IMG/VR virus record: IMGVR_UViG_3300046005_000771
Span: 1-61,095 of that record
Direction: 5' to 3' (one strand)
DNA: 61,095 nt
Origin: a virus
Position 1 is the first letter of the stretch, and every line of letters starts with the position of its first letter. Below, in pieces: positions 47,947-56,820 of the stretch. Under the pieces are notes generated by a model, which ran no database searches, had not been told where the DNA came from, and worked only from the letters and a program-made list of their open reading frames with translations. The position numbers and the translations under genes were made by a program.

Positions 47947-48228
47947 CTAAACTAATGCGACTACAACAAAGCCAACCACGCCACCTAATACAGTTGCTAC
48001 CCAGTCCATGAAGTCGGCGGTGTGCTTGTCAGGGTGACGGGCATCGTATATCTCTTTTAAGGCTGCAATTACAGCCACCACTAGGATGGAGTAAGCGCCA
48101 ATGAACGGTGTTAATACCGCCGCAATGATGAAACCTGATAGGAAATGCATTTGCTTGTCACAAGGCACTTTGCACACGATGCAGAACTGGCTCAAAAAAG
48201 CGTTTACTTTAGCTATCAGGTTTTCCAT
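47947..48228 (-). CDS. Small membrane protein, second holin candidate
   Basis: 93 residues with an N-terminal helix, CKVPCDKQMHFLSGFIIAAV, then YSILVVAVIAALKEIYDAR and a C-terminal WVATVLGGVVGFVVVALV. The DK-HF-GF...KE-D...D---T--GG layout resembles the DUF2279/VanZ-like small membrane families. Three membrane spans and the location near lysis genes allow a holin role. Confidence 0.6.
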   Translation of the reverse strand: MENLIAKVNAFLSQFCIVCKVPCDKQMHFLSGFIIAAVLTPFIGAYSILVVAVIAALKEIYDARHPDKHTADFMDWVATVLGGVVGFVVVALV

Positions 48229-48230
48229 TG

Positions 48231-48443
48231 TTATTCCTCTTTAGGTGCGGTTAAAGACTCTTTAAGCAAGTTTACAAATGCAGACTTGCCGACATTAAGC
48301 TGGTCTAGGTTAAACTGACTTGTGCCTATCTTACGGTCTAAGTCTGATATGTGATTGACCATTGCTTGTTGTTGTGGAGTCATGTCTTCATAAACATAAT
48401 CTACATCGTCAACAGTAATGGTGGTTTTTTTGGTTTCAGCCAT
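48231..48443 (-). CDS. Small conserved protein (DUF6447-like)
   Basis: 70 residues, MAETKKTTITVDDVDYVYED, then a helical part (QQQAMVNHISDLDRKIGTSQ). KTTITVDxxxY followed by coiled coil is a recurrent short protein near tail-fibre genes of phages and phage-like cyanobacterial loci; the DUF number is from memory. Confidence 0.6.
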   Translation of the reverse strand: MAETKKTTITVDDVDYVYEDMTPQQQAMVNHISDLDRKIGTSQFNLDQLNVGKSAFVNLLKESLTAPKEE

Positions 48444-48459
48444 TTTGTTTCCTTTGAAA

Positions 48460-49686
48460 TTAAGCAGCTTCTAAGGCAGCCACTTTAGCCTTTAATTCGT
48501 CTATCATTGCTTGTTGCTCTTGAATTGCTTTTACTAAGTGCGGAGTGATTTTACTGTAATCAACAGACCACATAAGTTCAGCATCATCTGGCTTAGTAAC
48601 TACTCCATCAATTACCGTATCTAACTCTTGAGCAATAAAGCCATAATCTTGGTGGACATTTGCATCTTTCCAATCATATTGCCTTACTTTAATCTTACTA
48701 ATTGTTTCTAATACTGGATTTGAATCAGCAATGTTTTCTTTTAATCGCTCATCTGATGTTGTGTTATATAAAACAGCATTGGTAGTTGTGTTTCTACTTA
48801 TTGAACCTATGCGAGTACCAGTATGATTTAAGAATGAGGCGAATACTGCGCCAGATGTGCCATGTGATGGTTTTAGTTCAATGCCAACATCAGTTCCAGT
48901 AAATAACCCATAATAATGTCCTGTTGTTAATTCCAAATTTCCAAGAGGAGTTAATTTCATTGATTCTGATGCTGTGTTATTTACCGTTTTAAATGTTAAC
49001 CCACCACGGAATGTGGTAGATAAGTCTGTAGTGTAACCATATACCCCCCAAGTCCTAGTAGAACCACTAATGTTTCGTGTGCTAAATTCAAAGCCACCAC
49101 GCTCTACTTCTCCATTATCTGTATTAGAGGCAATCCAAGAATTTCTAGTATAGACTGCTGCTGTTGTTGATGACGGCTCTAATCTTACAGCAGGACTAGT
49201 AGTACCAATACCTACGTTACCTGCAGAGTCAATACGCATATATTCAGCATCAAGACCAACTGCATTAGTTGTTTGTGCAGCACCAAACGCTATAAAACCA
49301 TTTGCTGCTGAAACTGAACCTCTACCAGCTCCAACATATAAGTTTCCAGAAGTATTACCTGAGCCGCTTCCATTACCTGCTTTTACTGTAAGGTTGCCTC
49401 CATTACCTGCCGTAGTTGCAATATCTACGCCAATGTATGCCGCTGTTTTTTCTGCAAAACTTTGATTACCATTTACTGTTAATTTTGCAGTAGGACTAGC
49501 AGTACCAATCCCTACGTTACCCGAAGCGTCTTTAATCAGTCCACCGTTGCCTACATTTAATGTGTCTGTGCTTGCGTCACCGAGTATGGTGTTCCCCGTT
49601 GTGGTGAGGTTTACGATGGTCTCTGTACCTGTGTTGGTAAGACCCGGAGTGGTGATTCCCGTTGTGCCGTCTAGCGTGATTGCCAT
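48460..49686 (-). CDS. Tail fibre/spike with S74 autoproteolytic chaperone
   Basis: 408 residues. N-terminal Thr/Gly/Asn-rich fibre repeats (GNTILGDASTDTLNVGNGG, then SGNVGIGTASPTAKL), a beta-rich shaft, then the S74 domain: TTSDERLKENIADSNPVLET with catalytic Ser, YGFIAQELDTVI and a C-terminal coiled coil (QEQQAMIDELKAKVAALEA). The chaperone drives trimer folding and cuts itself off. One of two S74 fibres here; first gene downstream of the 82-residue protein. Confidence 0.88.
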   Translation of the reverse strand: MAITLDGTTGITTPGLTNTGTETIVNLTTTGNTILGDASTDTLNVGNGGLIKDASGNVGIGTASPTAKLTVNGNQSFAEKTAAYIGVDIATTAGNGGNLTVKAGNGSGSGNTSGNLYVGAGRGSVSAANGFIAFGAAQTTNAVGLDAEYMRIDSAGNVGIGTTSPAVRLEPSSTTAAVYTRNSWIASNTDNGEVERGGFEFSTRNISGSTRTWGVYGYTTDLSTTFRGGLTFKTVNNTASESMKLTPLGNLELTTGHYYGLFTGTDVGIELKPSHGTSGAVFASFLNHTGTRIGSISRNTTTNAVLYNTTSDERLKENIADSNPVLETISKIKVRQYDWKDANVHQDYGFIAQELDTVIDGVVTKPDDAELMWSVDYSKITPHLVKAIQEQQAMIDELKAKVAALEAA

Positions 49687-49687
49687 G

Positions 49688-49936
49688 TTAAGCTCCTACT
49701 TTCGCTACCTGTTCTTGATAAGCTGCTACAACTTCTTCTGTCCAAGCTACATTAGCAATCGCCACTACGTTAGCTGGTACGTCTGTTAAATCACTTGCTG
49801 GGGCTAGGCTAGAACGGTGATAGGTTTGTGCTATCTGCTCACCATCTTTTAAAATACGAGTAGCTTCACGGTATTGAATTGTACCGTTCTCTACTACTGT
49901 TATTTGGTCTATTACTTTTTCTTCTGTTAAAGCCAT
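49688..49936 (-). CDS. Small tail-fibre-associated protein
   Basis: 82 residues (MALTEEKVIDQITVVENGTI, then QYREATRILKDGEQIAQTYH). Proteins with this pattern (…V-YR--TRI-KDGE-I---YHR) lie between fibre genes in many phages, of unknown role, perhaps fibre assembly. Precedes the S74 fibre by one base. Confidence 0.7.
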   Translation of the reverse strand: MALTEEKVIDQITVVENGTIQYREATRILKDGEQIAQTYHRSSLAPASDLTDVPANVVAIANVAWTEEVVAAYQEQVAKVGA

Positions 49937-49980
49937 TGTGTTTCTCCTTTTATGTGTCTGACTACATCAATCCAATGTAG

Positions 49981-51018
49981 TTAAGCTACTTCATAATGTC
50001 CTGTAAGCATTAAACTCCCTGCCGTATCCATAGCTACTGCAGTAGCAGCACCACCCCCAACAGGGGTTTGAGATAAGGAAACAATAGTTGCGTTTAAGTT
50101 AACGTACGCTGCTAATAAGTTTAATGCTGTCATTGTAATGTTTTGGTACCATGTAGAAAGAGCATTAAACGTGCCAGCAGTTGCAATACTGGTAAATGGA
50201 AGCCCTGCAACACTCATATTTCCTGTGCCTGTATGAGCAGTCCAAACAAAATATATAGTAAAATACACACGATTGCCTATTTTTGTATACCTACCTATTT
50301 GAGAGTTAGCTGAATAAGTTCCTGTCCCAGCAGTAGTAGTACCTATAATGGTAGGCGTAAATGTACCTTCCTCATAATCATCTAGCGTATTAGCATCTGT
50401 ACTCGCTGATTGTGTAGCTGGGAATGTAATACCTGAACCTGATGTAGAAGGTGTTGCGTTGCCTACACCGATAGTGTTTAGAGTTTGAAGTCCACCACTA
50501 GCATTTAGTGTCATTGCTTGGGTGAAGGTTATAGCGTTACCTGCTGTGCCTGATGCTGCCGTGAACCATTGGTGCGCACCACTTGAAGTCATTACATATT
50601 GAGCTGGAACGTATGAAGTGCCTGTCCCTTTATAAATAAAATTCGTACCGTTATAGTAAGAACTATTCATCAAACGAGTATACCCAGATGTTGCCGCAGT
50701 ACTACCAACAAGTGCTGTCCATGCTCCTGCTTCAACAGCACAATTGCTTGCGCTCCAAGCACTAGGAGTTACACCTATACCCACGTTACCCGAAGCGTCC
50801 TTGACCAGCCCACCGTTGCCTACATTAAGCGTGTCTGTGCTTGCGTCACCGAGTATAGTGTTGCCTGTGGTTGTTAGGTCAGTAAACGATGCTGCTCCGC
50901 CTGATGATATTAATGTTCCGCTAACTGCAGGCAGGGTTAGTACCGTTGAACCTGATACTGCTTGGGCTTGTAAGGTAACGCTACCGCTGGTGTCACCAGC
51001 TACAATTACGCTTGACAT
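49981..51018 (-). CDS. Tail fibre protein without S74 domain
   Basis: 345 residues, Thr/Ser/Gly-rich. The N-terminal part shares a duplicated module with the previous fibre (TTTGNTILGDASTDTLNVGN). The C-terminal half has RYTKIGNRVYFTIYFVWTAH, a beta-sandwich pattern found at the ends of phage fibres. It likely contributes to receptor binding. Confidence 0.75.
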   Translation of the reverse strand: MSSVIVAGDTSGSVTLQAQAVSGSTVLTLPAVSGTLISSGGAASFTDLTTTGNTILGDASTDTLNVGNGGLVKDASGNVGIGVTPSAWSASNCAVEAGAWTALVGSTAATSGYTRLMNSSYYNGTNFIYKGTGTSYVPAQYVMTSSGAHQWFTAASGTAGNAITFTQAMTLNASGGLQTLNTIGVGNATPSTSGSGITFPATQSASTDANTLDDYEEGTFTPTIIGTTTAGTGTYSANSQIGRYTKIGNRVYFTIYFVWTAHTGTGNMSVAGLPFTSIATAGTFNALSTWYQNITMTALNLLAAYVNLNATIVSLSQTPVGGGAATAVAMDTAGSLMLTGHYEVA

Positions 51019-51019
51019 A

Positions 51020-52081
51020 TTATTTAACTCCCTTGAGTAAATCTATTTCTGCTTTTAATTCGTCTATCATTGCTTGTTGTTCTTTAATAGAGTTAAGCAT
51101 TAACCATGTAATTTCAGTTGCGTCAAACTTTTTGATGTCTGTATCATCTTCGTCATCTGCATTTAATTTAGCTTGGTAAGTACCAACAGTATTTGGTAAC
51201 ACTTCCATTACTTCATCGGCAATAACTCCAAGACCTTTCATACCCTCGGTAGTGCCACCCTTACCGTTATATTCCCACTCTTTAACATTAACTTGCATTA
51301 GTTCTGCAAGACCTTTTGTGTAGTTTGTTACGTTGTCTTTTAGGCGAATGTCTGATGGGTTAGACCACGTAGTTCCTGTTGCTTTTTGTGCCGTAGAGCC
51401 AGCTAGTATTAAGGCTCCAGCAGAATCAATACGCATACGTTCCGTGCCATTTGTATAGAATATCTGTTTAGTATTTGCACCAGTCATGTAAAATTCAAGA
51501 GCTTCACGTCTAGTAGTTGTAGCAAAGGTAGAGCCAAGATATTGAATGACAGCACCCGAAGCGTCAGTATCATTGCCTAAACCAAAGTTAGTTGCACCTG
51601 CTGAACCTGCTATAGATAGACTTAATCTTTGGGCGGTACTAGTAGTGCCAATACCCACGTTACCAGCAGAATCAATATGCATACGTTCTGCTAAAGCACC
51701 AGAAGCGTTTGGAGTGGTATAAAAACCTATAGAGCTACCAGATGCAGAGCCAATACGATTAATCTGCATATAAGCTCGGTCTGTTCTACCAAACTTAGAA
51801 TTTCCATCTATATCAGTACCAGTATCGTAATTACCACCAGCAAGACCTATACTATTGCCATCAAATGTCATGTTAGCATTATCAATTAATTCACCACCTG
51901 TAGTAGCGTAAGTAATACGCCCAGAGGTTAATGCAGATGATGTAACCGCCCCCGTAATAGCAGCGCCCGATGACGTAATAGCAACAATGGTTGTGCCACC
52001 GCTTTGTAGGTTTAAGTTGCCCGATGTGTCTGCTGTCTGGACTAGACCTGTTGAAAGACTCGCATTTAATGTAACTGCCAT
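51020..52081 (-). CDS. Tail fibre/spike with S74 autoproteolytic chaperone
   Basis: 353 residues from the ATG at 52081, preceded by AAGGAAATTATT. N-terminal fibre repeats, SAGNVGIGTTSTAQRLSLS, then the S74 domain: NPSDIRLKDNVTNYTKGLAE, KGLGVIADEVMEVLPNTV, and a closing coiled coil (KEQQAMIDELKAEIDLLKG). Second S74 fibre; the two chaperones share only the core motifs, so they are probably independent receptor proteins. Confidence 0.88.
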   Translation of the reverse strand: MAVTLNASLSTGLVQTADTSGNLNLQSGGTTIVAITSSGAAITGAVTSSALTSGRITYATTGGELIDNANMTFDGNSIGLAGGNYDTGTDIDGNSKFGRTDRAYMQINRIGSASGSSIGFYTTPNASGALAERMHIDSAGNVGIGTTSTAQRLSLSIAGSAGATNFGLGNDTDASGAVIQYLGSTFATTTRREALEFYMTGANTKQIFYTNGTERMRIDSAGALILAGSTAQKATGTTWSNPSDIRLKDNVTNYTKGLAELMQVNVKEWEYNGKGGTTEGMKGLGVIADEVMEVLPNTVGTYQAKLNADDEDDTDIKKFDATEITWLMLNSIKEQQAMIDELKAEIDLLKGVK

Positions 52082-52091
52082 AATAATTTCC

Positions 52092-53042
52092 TTATAAAAT
52101 CGCCCAAGAGTAGCCACTTGGCACAGTAACCACCACGCCCGCGTTAATTGTGATAGGTCCAACGCTCATGGCAGACTTGCCTGTAGACAATGTGTAGTTA
52201 GTCGTGACAATCAATTGGTTCTCTTGGAACACTTGATCACTGCCACCACCTGTAGCACCGCTGCCAATGGATCCCCAAACCGACCCATTATATCCCTCAA
52301 AGGTGGTGTTGCTGGTGTTAAAGCGAACCATGCCGGATACAGGAGAGGGCCTTTGCGCTGTTGTACCCACTGGAGTAGTAAGTGCACCCGTAGTTGCAGT
52401 ACCTACAAACCCTGAAACGGCCAAACTAGTTGCAGAGGCTACGCCAAGAACAGGTGTGACCAGTGTAGGGGAAGTATTAAACACTAAGCTGGTGCTTGTC
52501 GTACCCGTTGCACCAGAGGCCGTGTAGCCTGTAATATTATTAAAGGCTGTGATGCTTGCAGAGGTTGCGTTCGTGCCCCCTGAAGCGACAGGAAGAGCCG
52601 AAGCAAGAGTAAGGGATGCAAGATGCGTAATCGCATCCACTACATTCGTCCCATTATTAAACACAAACATAGACTTGCCTGCAGGTACTATCACACCCGT
52701 TCCCGTGGTGTTCTTAACGGTCTTAGCCGCAGTGGTAGTGTTGTTTACCAAATATAACTTTTCAATCTGACAGCCTGCTCCAAGGATTAAACTGCCTACA
52801 TAACCAATGCCCGCGCCGCTCTCTGTAATATTTAAACGTAAGTTACGCGCAGTTTGGGCAGCATTAGTATCCGTTAAAGTAACCGTAACATCGGCAGCAG
52901 AACTATAGGCCACGTCCGCAGACCCTGTGATAGCTTCGCCCAAGGCAGTACCCAAATTGTTATTTGTGGTTGTGCCCCACGTGTACGATTGCTCGCCCGT
53001 AGCAATGAGCTCTATTTTAAGCGGTGAAAAGGTTGAAGCCAT
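52092..53042 (-). CDS. Tail fibre protein
   Basis: 316 residues. Starts MASTFSPLKIELIATGEQSY, then TWGTTTNNNLGTALGEAITG, a known tail-fibre N-terminal domain that docks to the tail. It has SGGTNATSASITAFNNITG linker repeats and ends ITINAGVVVTVPSGYSWAIL, the same C-terminal module as the fibre at 54040. Part of the fibre array. Confidence 0.8.
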   Translation of the reverse strand: MASTFSPLKIELIATGEQSYTWGTTTNNNLGTALGEAITGSADVAYSSAADVTVTLTDTNAAQTARNLRLNITESGAGIGYVGSLILGAGCQIEKLYLVNNTTTAAKTVKNTTGTGVIVPAGKSMFVFNNGTNVVDAITHLASLTLASALPVASGGTNATSASITAFNNITGYTASGATGTTSTSLVFNTSPTLVTPVLGVASATSLAVSGFVGTATTGALTTPVGTTAQRPSPVSGMVRFNTSNTTFEGYNGSVWGSIGSGATGGGSDQVFQENQLIVTTNYTLSTGKSAMSVGPITINAGVVVTVPSGYSWAIL

Positions 53043-53078
53043 GTTTTAGTCCTTCAAATTTAAGTACATTTTACAGTA

Positions 53079-54038
53079 TTATTGGTTATCGTCAACCACA
53101 TTCCACCCTGGGGATTGCGTGTCATTTACGGGTGTCCACGTTATTGTCTGTGCATCATTTATAGCTACCCAATCAGGGGTTTGACCATCATTTACTTGGA
53201 ACCATCCACGAGCATACTGCAAATCTAGCAGCGTCATCAATTCCAACACCGTTCCAACAAACTCAACCGATCCAGACTGGGTATCGGTCATTGTAAATAA
53301 TTCAAAACTATTGGCTAAAAAGGCCGCGTTTACACTTTGCGTATCGGCTAGTGTGGTGACTTCATCTCGCACGGCCACAAACGCAGCAAGTACATCCTGT
53401 GAGTCCGTTACCGTTTCTGTTTCAGTGACTAATCCTATAAAATCAGCCAATACATCTTGTGCTTCAGTAACAGTTATGGTATCTACCACAAAGCCTAAGA
53501 AGCTGCCTGTAGACGAGCTTGCTTCTAGCATTACTATCTGTTCTCCCTGACTTGCTAGGAAGTCCGCATTTACATCATCATTGGTCGACAATGTGATGTT
53601 GTTATATTGAGCTGCTACGAAGTCTGCCTGTACTGCCTGTGAATCGGTTAAGGTTTGTGACTCGCTTACTGACCCTACAAAATCCGCTTGCACCGCTTGT
53701 GAATCAGTTAGTGTTACTTCTTCTGTTTGAGAAGATAAAAAGTCTGCTGCAGCACTTTGTGCTTCGGATAGCGATATTGTCTCTGCCTGTGCAGATAGAT
53801 AATCAGCGAGGGCACTTTGCGTCTCAGACAGTAACAGGCTTTCATCTCTTGCTGCAATAAATCCTGCAAGCACATCCTCTGCGCTTGATACTGTTAGGCT
53901 TTCATCTCGTAGGCATAAGAAATCAGCTGATACAATTTGTACTTCGGTCAGTGTAATGGATTCAGCTATGTCTACAGGATAAGCAGTTCCCCCTAGTGCG
54001 GCAAACGGTATCTGAGCAAAAGATGCAAATCCAAACAT
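53079..54038 (-). CDS. Solenoid repeat protein of exact 20-residue units
   Basis: 319 residues from the ATG at 54038, one base after the upstream stop. After a short start come about 12 consecutive units of exactly 20 residues of the form E-x-x-T-L-T-D-S-Q-x-V-x-A-D-F-x5 (for example ESQTLTDSQAVQADFVAAQY), then about four 11-residue units ending in W (QVNDGQTPDWVAINDAQTI). Fixed unit length and periodic hydrophobics indicate a beta-solenoid or beta-helix fibre shaft. It lies inside the fibre array. Confidence 0.75.
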   Translation of the reverse strand: MFGFASFAQIPFAALGGTAYPVDIAESITLTEVQIVSADFLCLRDESLTVSSAEDVLAGFIAARDESLLLSETQSALADYLSAQAETISLSEAQSAAADFLSSQTEEVTLTDSQAVQADFVGSVSESQTLTDSQAVQADFVAAQYNNITLSTNDDVNADFLASQGEQIVMLEASSSTGSFLGFVVDTITVTEAQDVLADFIGLVTETETVTDSQDVLAAFVAVRDEVTTLADTQSVNAAFLANSFELFTMTDTQSGSVEFVGTVLELMTLLDLQYARGWFQVNDGQTPDWVAINDAQTITWTPVNDTQSPGWNVVDDNQ

Positions 54039-54039
54039 G

Positions 54040-54783
54040 CTACAATACAACCCATCTACTACCTGACGGCACGGTAATCGTAACACCCCCTGAAATTACC
54101 ACCGGCCCAACTGAACTAGCAGAGTAGCCTGATGGGATTGCGTAGGTAGTACCTATGGTCATGTTATTAATAACTAGTCCATTTGAAGCTAGTAACTCCG
54201 CACCTGTAACTGTAGCTGATACAGAAAGACTTGTGCCGGTTGCAGCGCCTATAACGGGCGTGATTAAGGTTGGAGTGTTATCTACTACAAACTTAGTACC
54301 TGTACCTGTCTGGCTTGCTATGCTTGTAGCATTACCTACTGAAGTGATCGGACCAGTTAAATTGGCATTGGTGGTAACGTTTCCTGCTGTTAAACCTGAA
54401 GCGGTACCCGTAATGTTAGTACCTACCAAGGAGGCCGGAGTACCTAGTCCAATAGCATTACCAGATGCATCTAGCCACAAGCCTTTTTCAGCAGGGTATG
54501 TAACAAATACATCCTGTGTGCCTGAACTAAAATTAGTAAGTGAACCACCGTTAGAGGAAGATAACACCGTTGTTCTAGCTAGTGTAGTACCCGATAGCGT
54601 ATACGTGCCAATACCCACTTCCCAGTTTGGACCACCCTGATCTGAGATAGTGTAGTAACAAGTATTGCCATTACCGACAACAGAAAAAGCCTGGAAGCCT
54701 GTGGAGGCTCCAAGCAGTGTAACCGTGCCCGTACCTGGCGAGTTCGCGGTCTCTTTTACTCTATCTTTAAGGACGAGAGCCAT
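54040..54783 (-). CDS. Tail fibre protein, tail-attachment type N-terminus
   Basis: 247 residues. The N-terminal part (MALVLKDRVKETANSPGTGT, then NWEVGIGTYTLSGTTLARTT and VFVTYPAEK) is a very common phage tail-fibre docking domain. The C-terminus ends TIPSG-type VVISGGVTITVPSGSRWVVL, shared with 52092. It probably anchors fibres to the tail. Confidence 0.82.
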   Translation of the reverse strand: MALVLKDRVKETANSPGTGTVTLLGASTGFQAFSVVGNGNTCYYTISDQGGPNWEVGIGTYTLSGTTLARTTVLSSSNGGSLTNFSSGTQDVFVTYPAEKGLWLDASGNAIGLGTPASLVGTNITGTASGLTAGNVTTNANLTGPITSVGNATSIASQTGTGTKFVVDNTPTLITPVIGAATGTSLSVSATVTGAELLASNGLVINNMTIGTTYAIPSGYSASSVGPVVISGGVTITVPSGSRWVVL

Positions 54784-54796
54784 TTGCGGCTCCTAA

Positions 54797-55363
54797 TTAA
54801 GCGGCAGTTGCAGCGTATGTAACGGATAAAGTGTCGCCTGATGTTACAACCTTATTGCCTGCAGTAAAGTCACCAGCACTAAACAATGTGCCTGTTGTGT
54901 CGTCTTTAGTAGCTGAACCACCAATATTAATGAAACAACCTGCTACTGTACCTGAACCTGTCATTGCAAACACAACTGCGGCTGATGTAGTTTTAACACC
55001 CCCTGTTGCTGAACCAAATGCTGGAGTTTTACGAGTACCTGTGTATGTCGGAGCATTAGTGCCGCCTACTTCATTCCAAGCTGCATGAGAGGCTTGTGTA
55101 TCAGCGATATCAGCTGTACCTACACCTTTTAAGCCCATAACAACTGCACCTGCCGCAGAGTTGCCTAGAATAGTGTCCATTGTTAGGTTTTTACCTACTG
55201 TGGTCACTAGATTGTGGATGTCGTCTTTCCACTTCAAAGCACCGCTGGCGTCATGACACTCAACAGTGTAGTAACCTGAAATGCTGGTTGATTCGGAATG
55301 ATTAGCGCCTCGGTCGACTGAAGCCTCGCATACATCCGCCATTTGTACTTTTTCTTTAAACAT
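54797..55363 (-). CDS. Virion structural protein
   Basis: 188 residues, Thr/Gly/Ala-rich beta protein. GGYYTVECHDASGALKWKDD-like segment then NLVTTVGKNLTMDTILG is a pattern I know from tail-region proteins of aquatic phages. Start ATG at 55363 with AAGGAG eight bases upstream; an internal Met at residue 8 is a weaker option. Confidence 0.7.
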   Translation of the reverse strand: MFKEKVQMADVCEASVDRGANHSESTSISGYYTVECHDASGALKWKDDIHNLVTTVGKNLTMDTILGNSAAGAVVMGLKGVGTADIADTQASHAAWNEVGGTNAPTYTGTRKTPAFGSATGGVKTTSAAVVFAMTGSGTVAGCFINIGGSATKDDTTGTLFSAGDFTAGNKVVTSGDTLSVTYAATAA

Positions 55364-55374
55364 AAAATAACTCC

Positions 55375-55806
55375 TTAGATGATTCTAATAATAGCACTTG
55401 ACGCATTATTTGGTGGAAAACGAATGGTAAATGTATTATTTACTGAAACCTTTTCTGATCCAAAATTTAACACAGCTACGGCCCGATTGCCATTTGATGC
55501 ATTATATACTAAAGCCCCAAATGCTGTAATAGTTGATGAGGTAAATGAAATGTCACTAAAACTGGTGTAGCCAATCGTTCCAGATACCGAAGTACCTACT
55601 TTTGTTAGAGTACCCCCTCCTGCAGTATATGACCCGCTTGCAGGCACTTCCCCTACCGTTGTGTATACAGTGGTGGATGCATTAAGCGTTGCCGTATCTG
55701 TATATAAAGCAATCTTAAAGGTATTGCCTCCCACAACATCGAAATCATGCAATGCTTGCAAGAGTTCTTGTTTAAAGGAGGAGCATAAGGTCTGTGTAAT
55801 GGCCAT
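55375..55806 (-). CDS. Virion structural protein, tail region
   Basis: 143 residues. CSSFKQELLQALHDFDVVGG, then TFKIALYTDTATLNASTTVY is a conserved family in tail operons of many phages. Beta-rich C-terminus. It is 9 bases from the next gene. Exact role unknown. Confidence 0.75.
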   Translation of the reverse strand: MAITQTLCSSFKQELLQALHDFDVVGGNTFKIALYTDTATLNASTTVYTTVGEVPASGSYTAGGGTLTKVGTSVSGTIGYTSFSDISFTSSTITAFGALVYNASNGNRAVAVLNFGSEKVSVNNTFTIRFPPNNASSAIIRII

Positions 55807-55815
55807 TTATAGTCC

Positions 55816-56472
55816 TTAGTTAGGAGAAGGAGACTGGACAACAAGCCTAGCCATACCATCCCTGTATTCGTCACGACGACGGCGACCTTGTTGTTCAACA
55901 CCAAGACCTTGAATAGCTTGTTTATAGCTGTTCTCAAAGTATGCCATCATGTCAGGCGGTCCTTTTGTATAGCTATAGGCTTGTATCAAGCAAGCATATA
56001 AAAGCGCCTCAGGGGCGTTAATACTGACCCATGTTTCGGTATTAGTAGAAGATAATGTAGTAGGCTTGCGAATATAACCTATTTCTACTGAAAAGTTGGC
56101 ATTAGGGGTAGGGGCAATGTAAAACGTGTTTTGATCCCATACGGAATAAAATTTAGGAACACCCGTTGTAGTGCCGTCTACCCAATATTCTTTTAAGAAA
56201 GAAGTATCTCTAAATTCTAGGAAAATTTGATCACCGGCTGCATCTGTTAAGATTAGGTAACGGTGTGTAAGCAAGTCAGTCGGAGCCGTTAAAAACCTAT
56301 TACCACTTGTCATCGTTCCGGTAGATTCTTTTTTAAAGTCATCAAGGTCGATGTCTCTAAGAATCCTATTTTCAGACATTGTAATAAATGTATTAATCAC
56401 AGGCTCAGTAAATACATTACTGCCCACTTCGGTGTAGTTTCTAATATTTGTTACTAGTTCATCATATGTCAT
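55816..56472 (-). CDS. Head-tail adaptor protein candidate
   Basis: 218 residues. MTYDELVTNIRNYTEVGSNV, then FTEPVINTFITMSENRILRD, a helical start typical of the adaptor ring proteins of short-tailed phages, then a beta region (PKFYSVWDQNTFYIAPTPNA) and APEALLYACLIQAYSYTKG. It would sit beneath the portal. Overlaps the previous gene's stop by four bases. Confidence 0.7.
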   Translation of the reverse strand: MTYDELVTNIRNYTEVGSNVFTEPVINTFITMSENRILRDIDLDDFKKESTGTMTSGNRFLTAPTDLLTHRYLILTDAAGDQIFLEFRDTSFLKEYWVDGTTTGVPKFYSVWDQNTFYIAPTPNANFSVEIGYIRKPTTLSSTNTETWVSINAPEALLYACLIQAYSYTKGPPDMMAYFENSYKQAIQGLGVEQQGRRRRDEYRDGMARLVVQSPSPN

Positions 56473-56819
56473 GTTATTTCCACCGTAACTGTTCCTAGCG
56501 CACTTACTGCATATAAATCCCTATCTTCTGTAGCAGGGCGCATATCTATGGTATTCGTTGCACTTCCTCTACTCTGAAACGCAGTGTCTCCAGGAGCTCC
56601 TACAAACACAACCAGCGGCTCTACTCGATCGGGCCTAGGTTGCTCAAGGGCTTGGGCATCTGCCACAAACTGCAAGGGCTCTAGCTGAGGCTCTTTTGGT
56701 TCATAGTCGTCTGGGCAGACTTTAAATCCACGCCAGTTTTTTCTTAATACGTTGTACGGGTACCGCTGGCCGCAGTAATCGCATAATCCAAACGCGTACT
56801 TACCAGAAGCATATGCCAC
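56469..56819 (-). CDS. Conserved Cys-containing protein, tail region
   Basis: 116 residues. CDYCGQRYPYNVLRKNWRGF followed by VCPDDYEPKEPQLEPLQFVA: four Cys in a small zinc-ribbon-like start, then Pro-rich, then an Ile/Val/Thr end. I recognise it as a recurring protein between adaptors in aquatic phages. Role unknown. Confidence 0.7.
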   Translation of the reverse strand: MAYASGKYAFGLCDYCGQRYPYNVLRKNWRGFKVCPDDYEPKEPQLEPLQFVADAQALEQPRPDRVEPLVVFVGAPGDTAFQSRGSATNTIDMRPATEDRDLYAVSALGTVTVEIT

Positions 56820-56820
56820 A

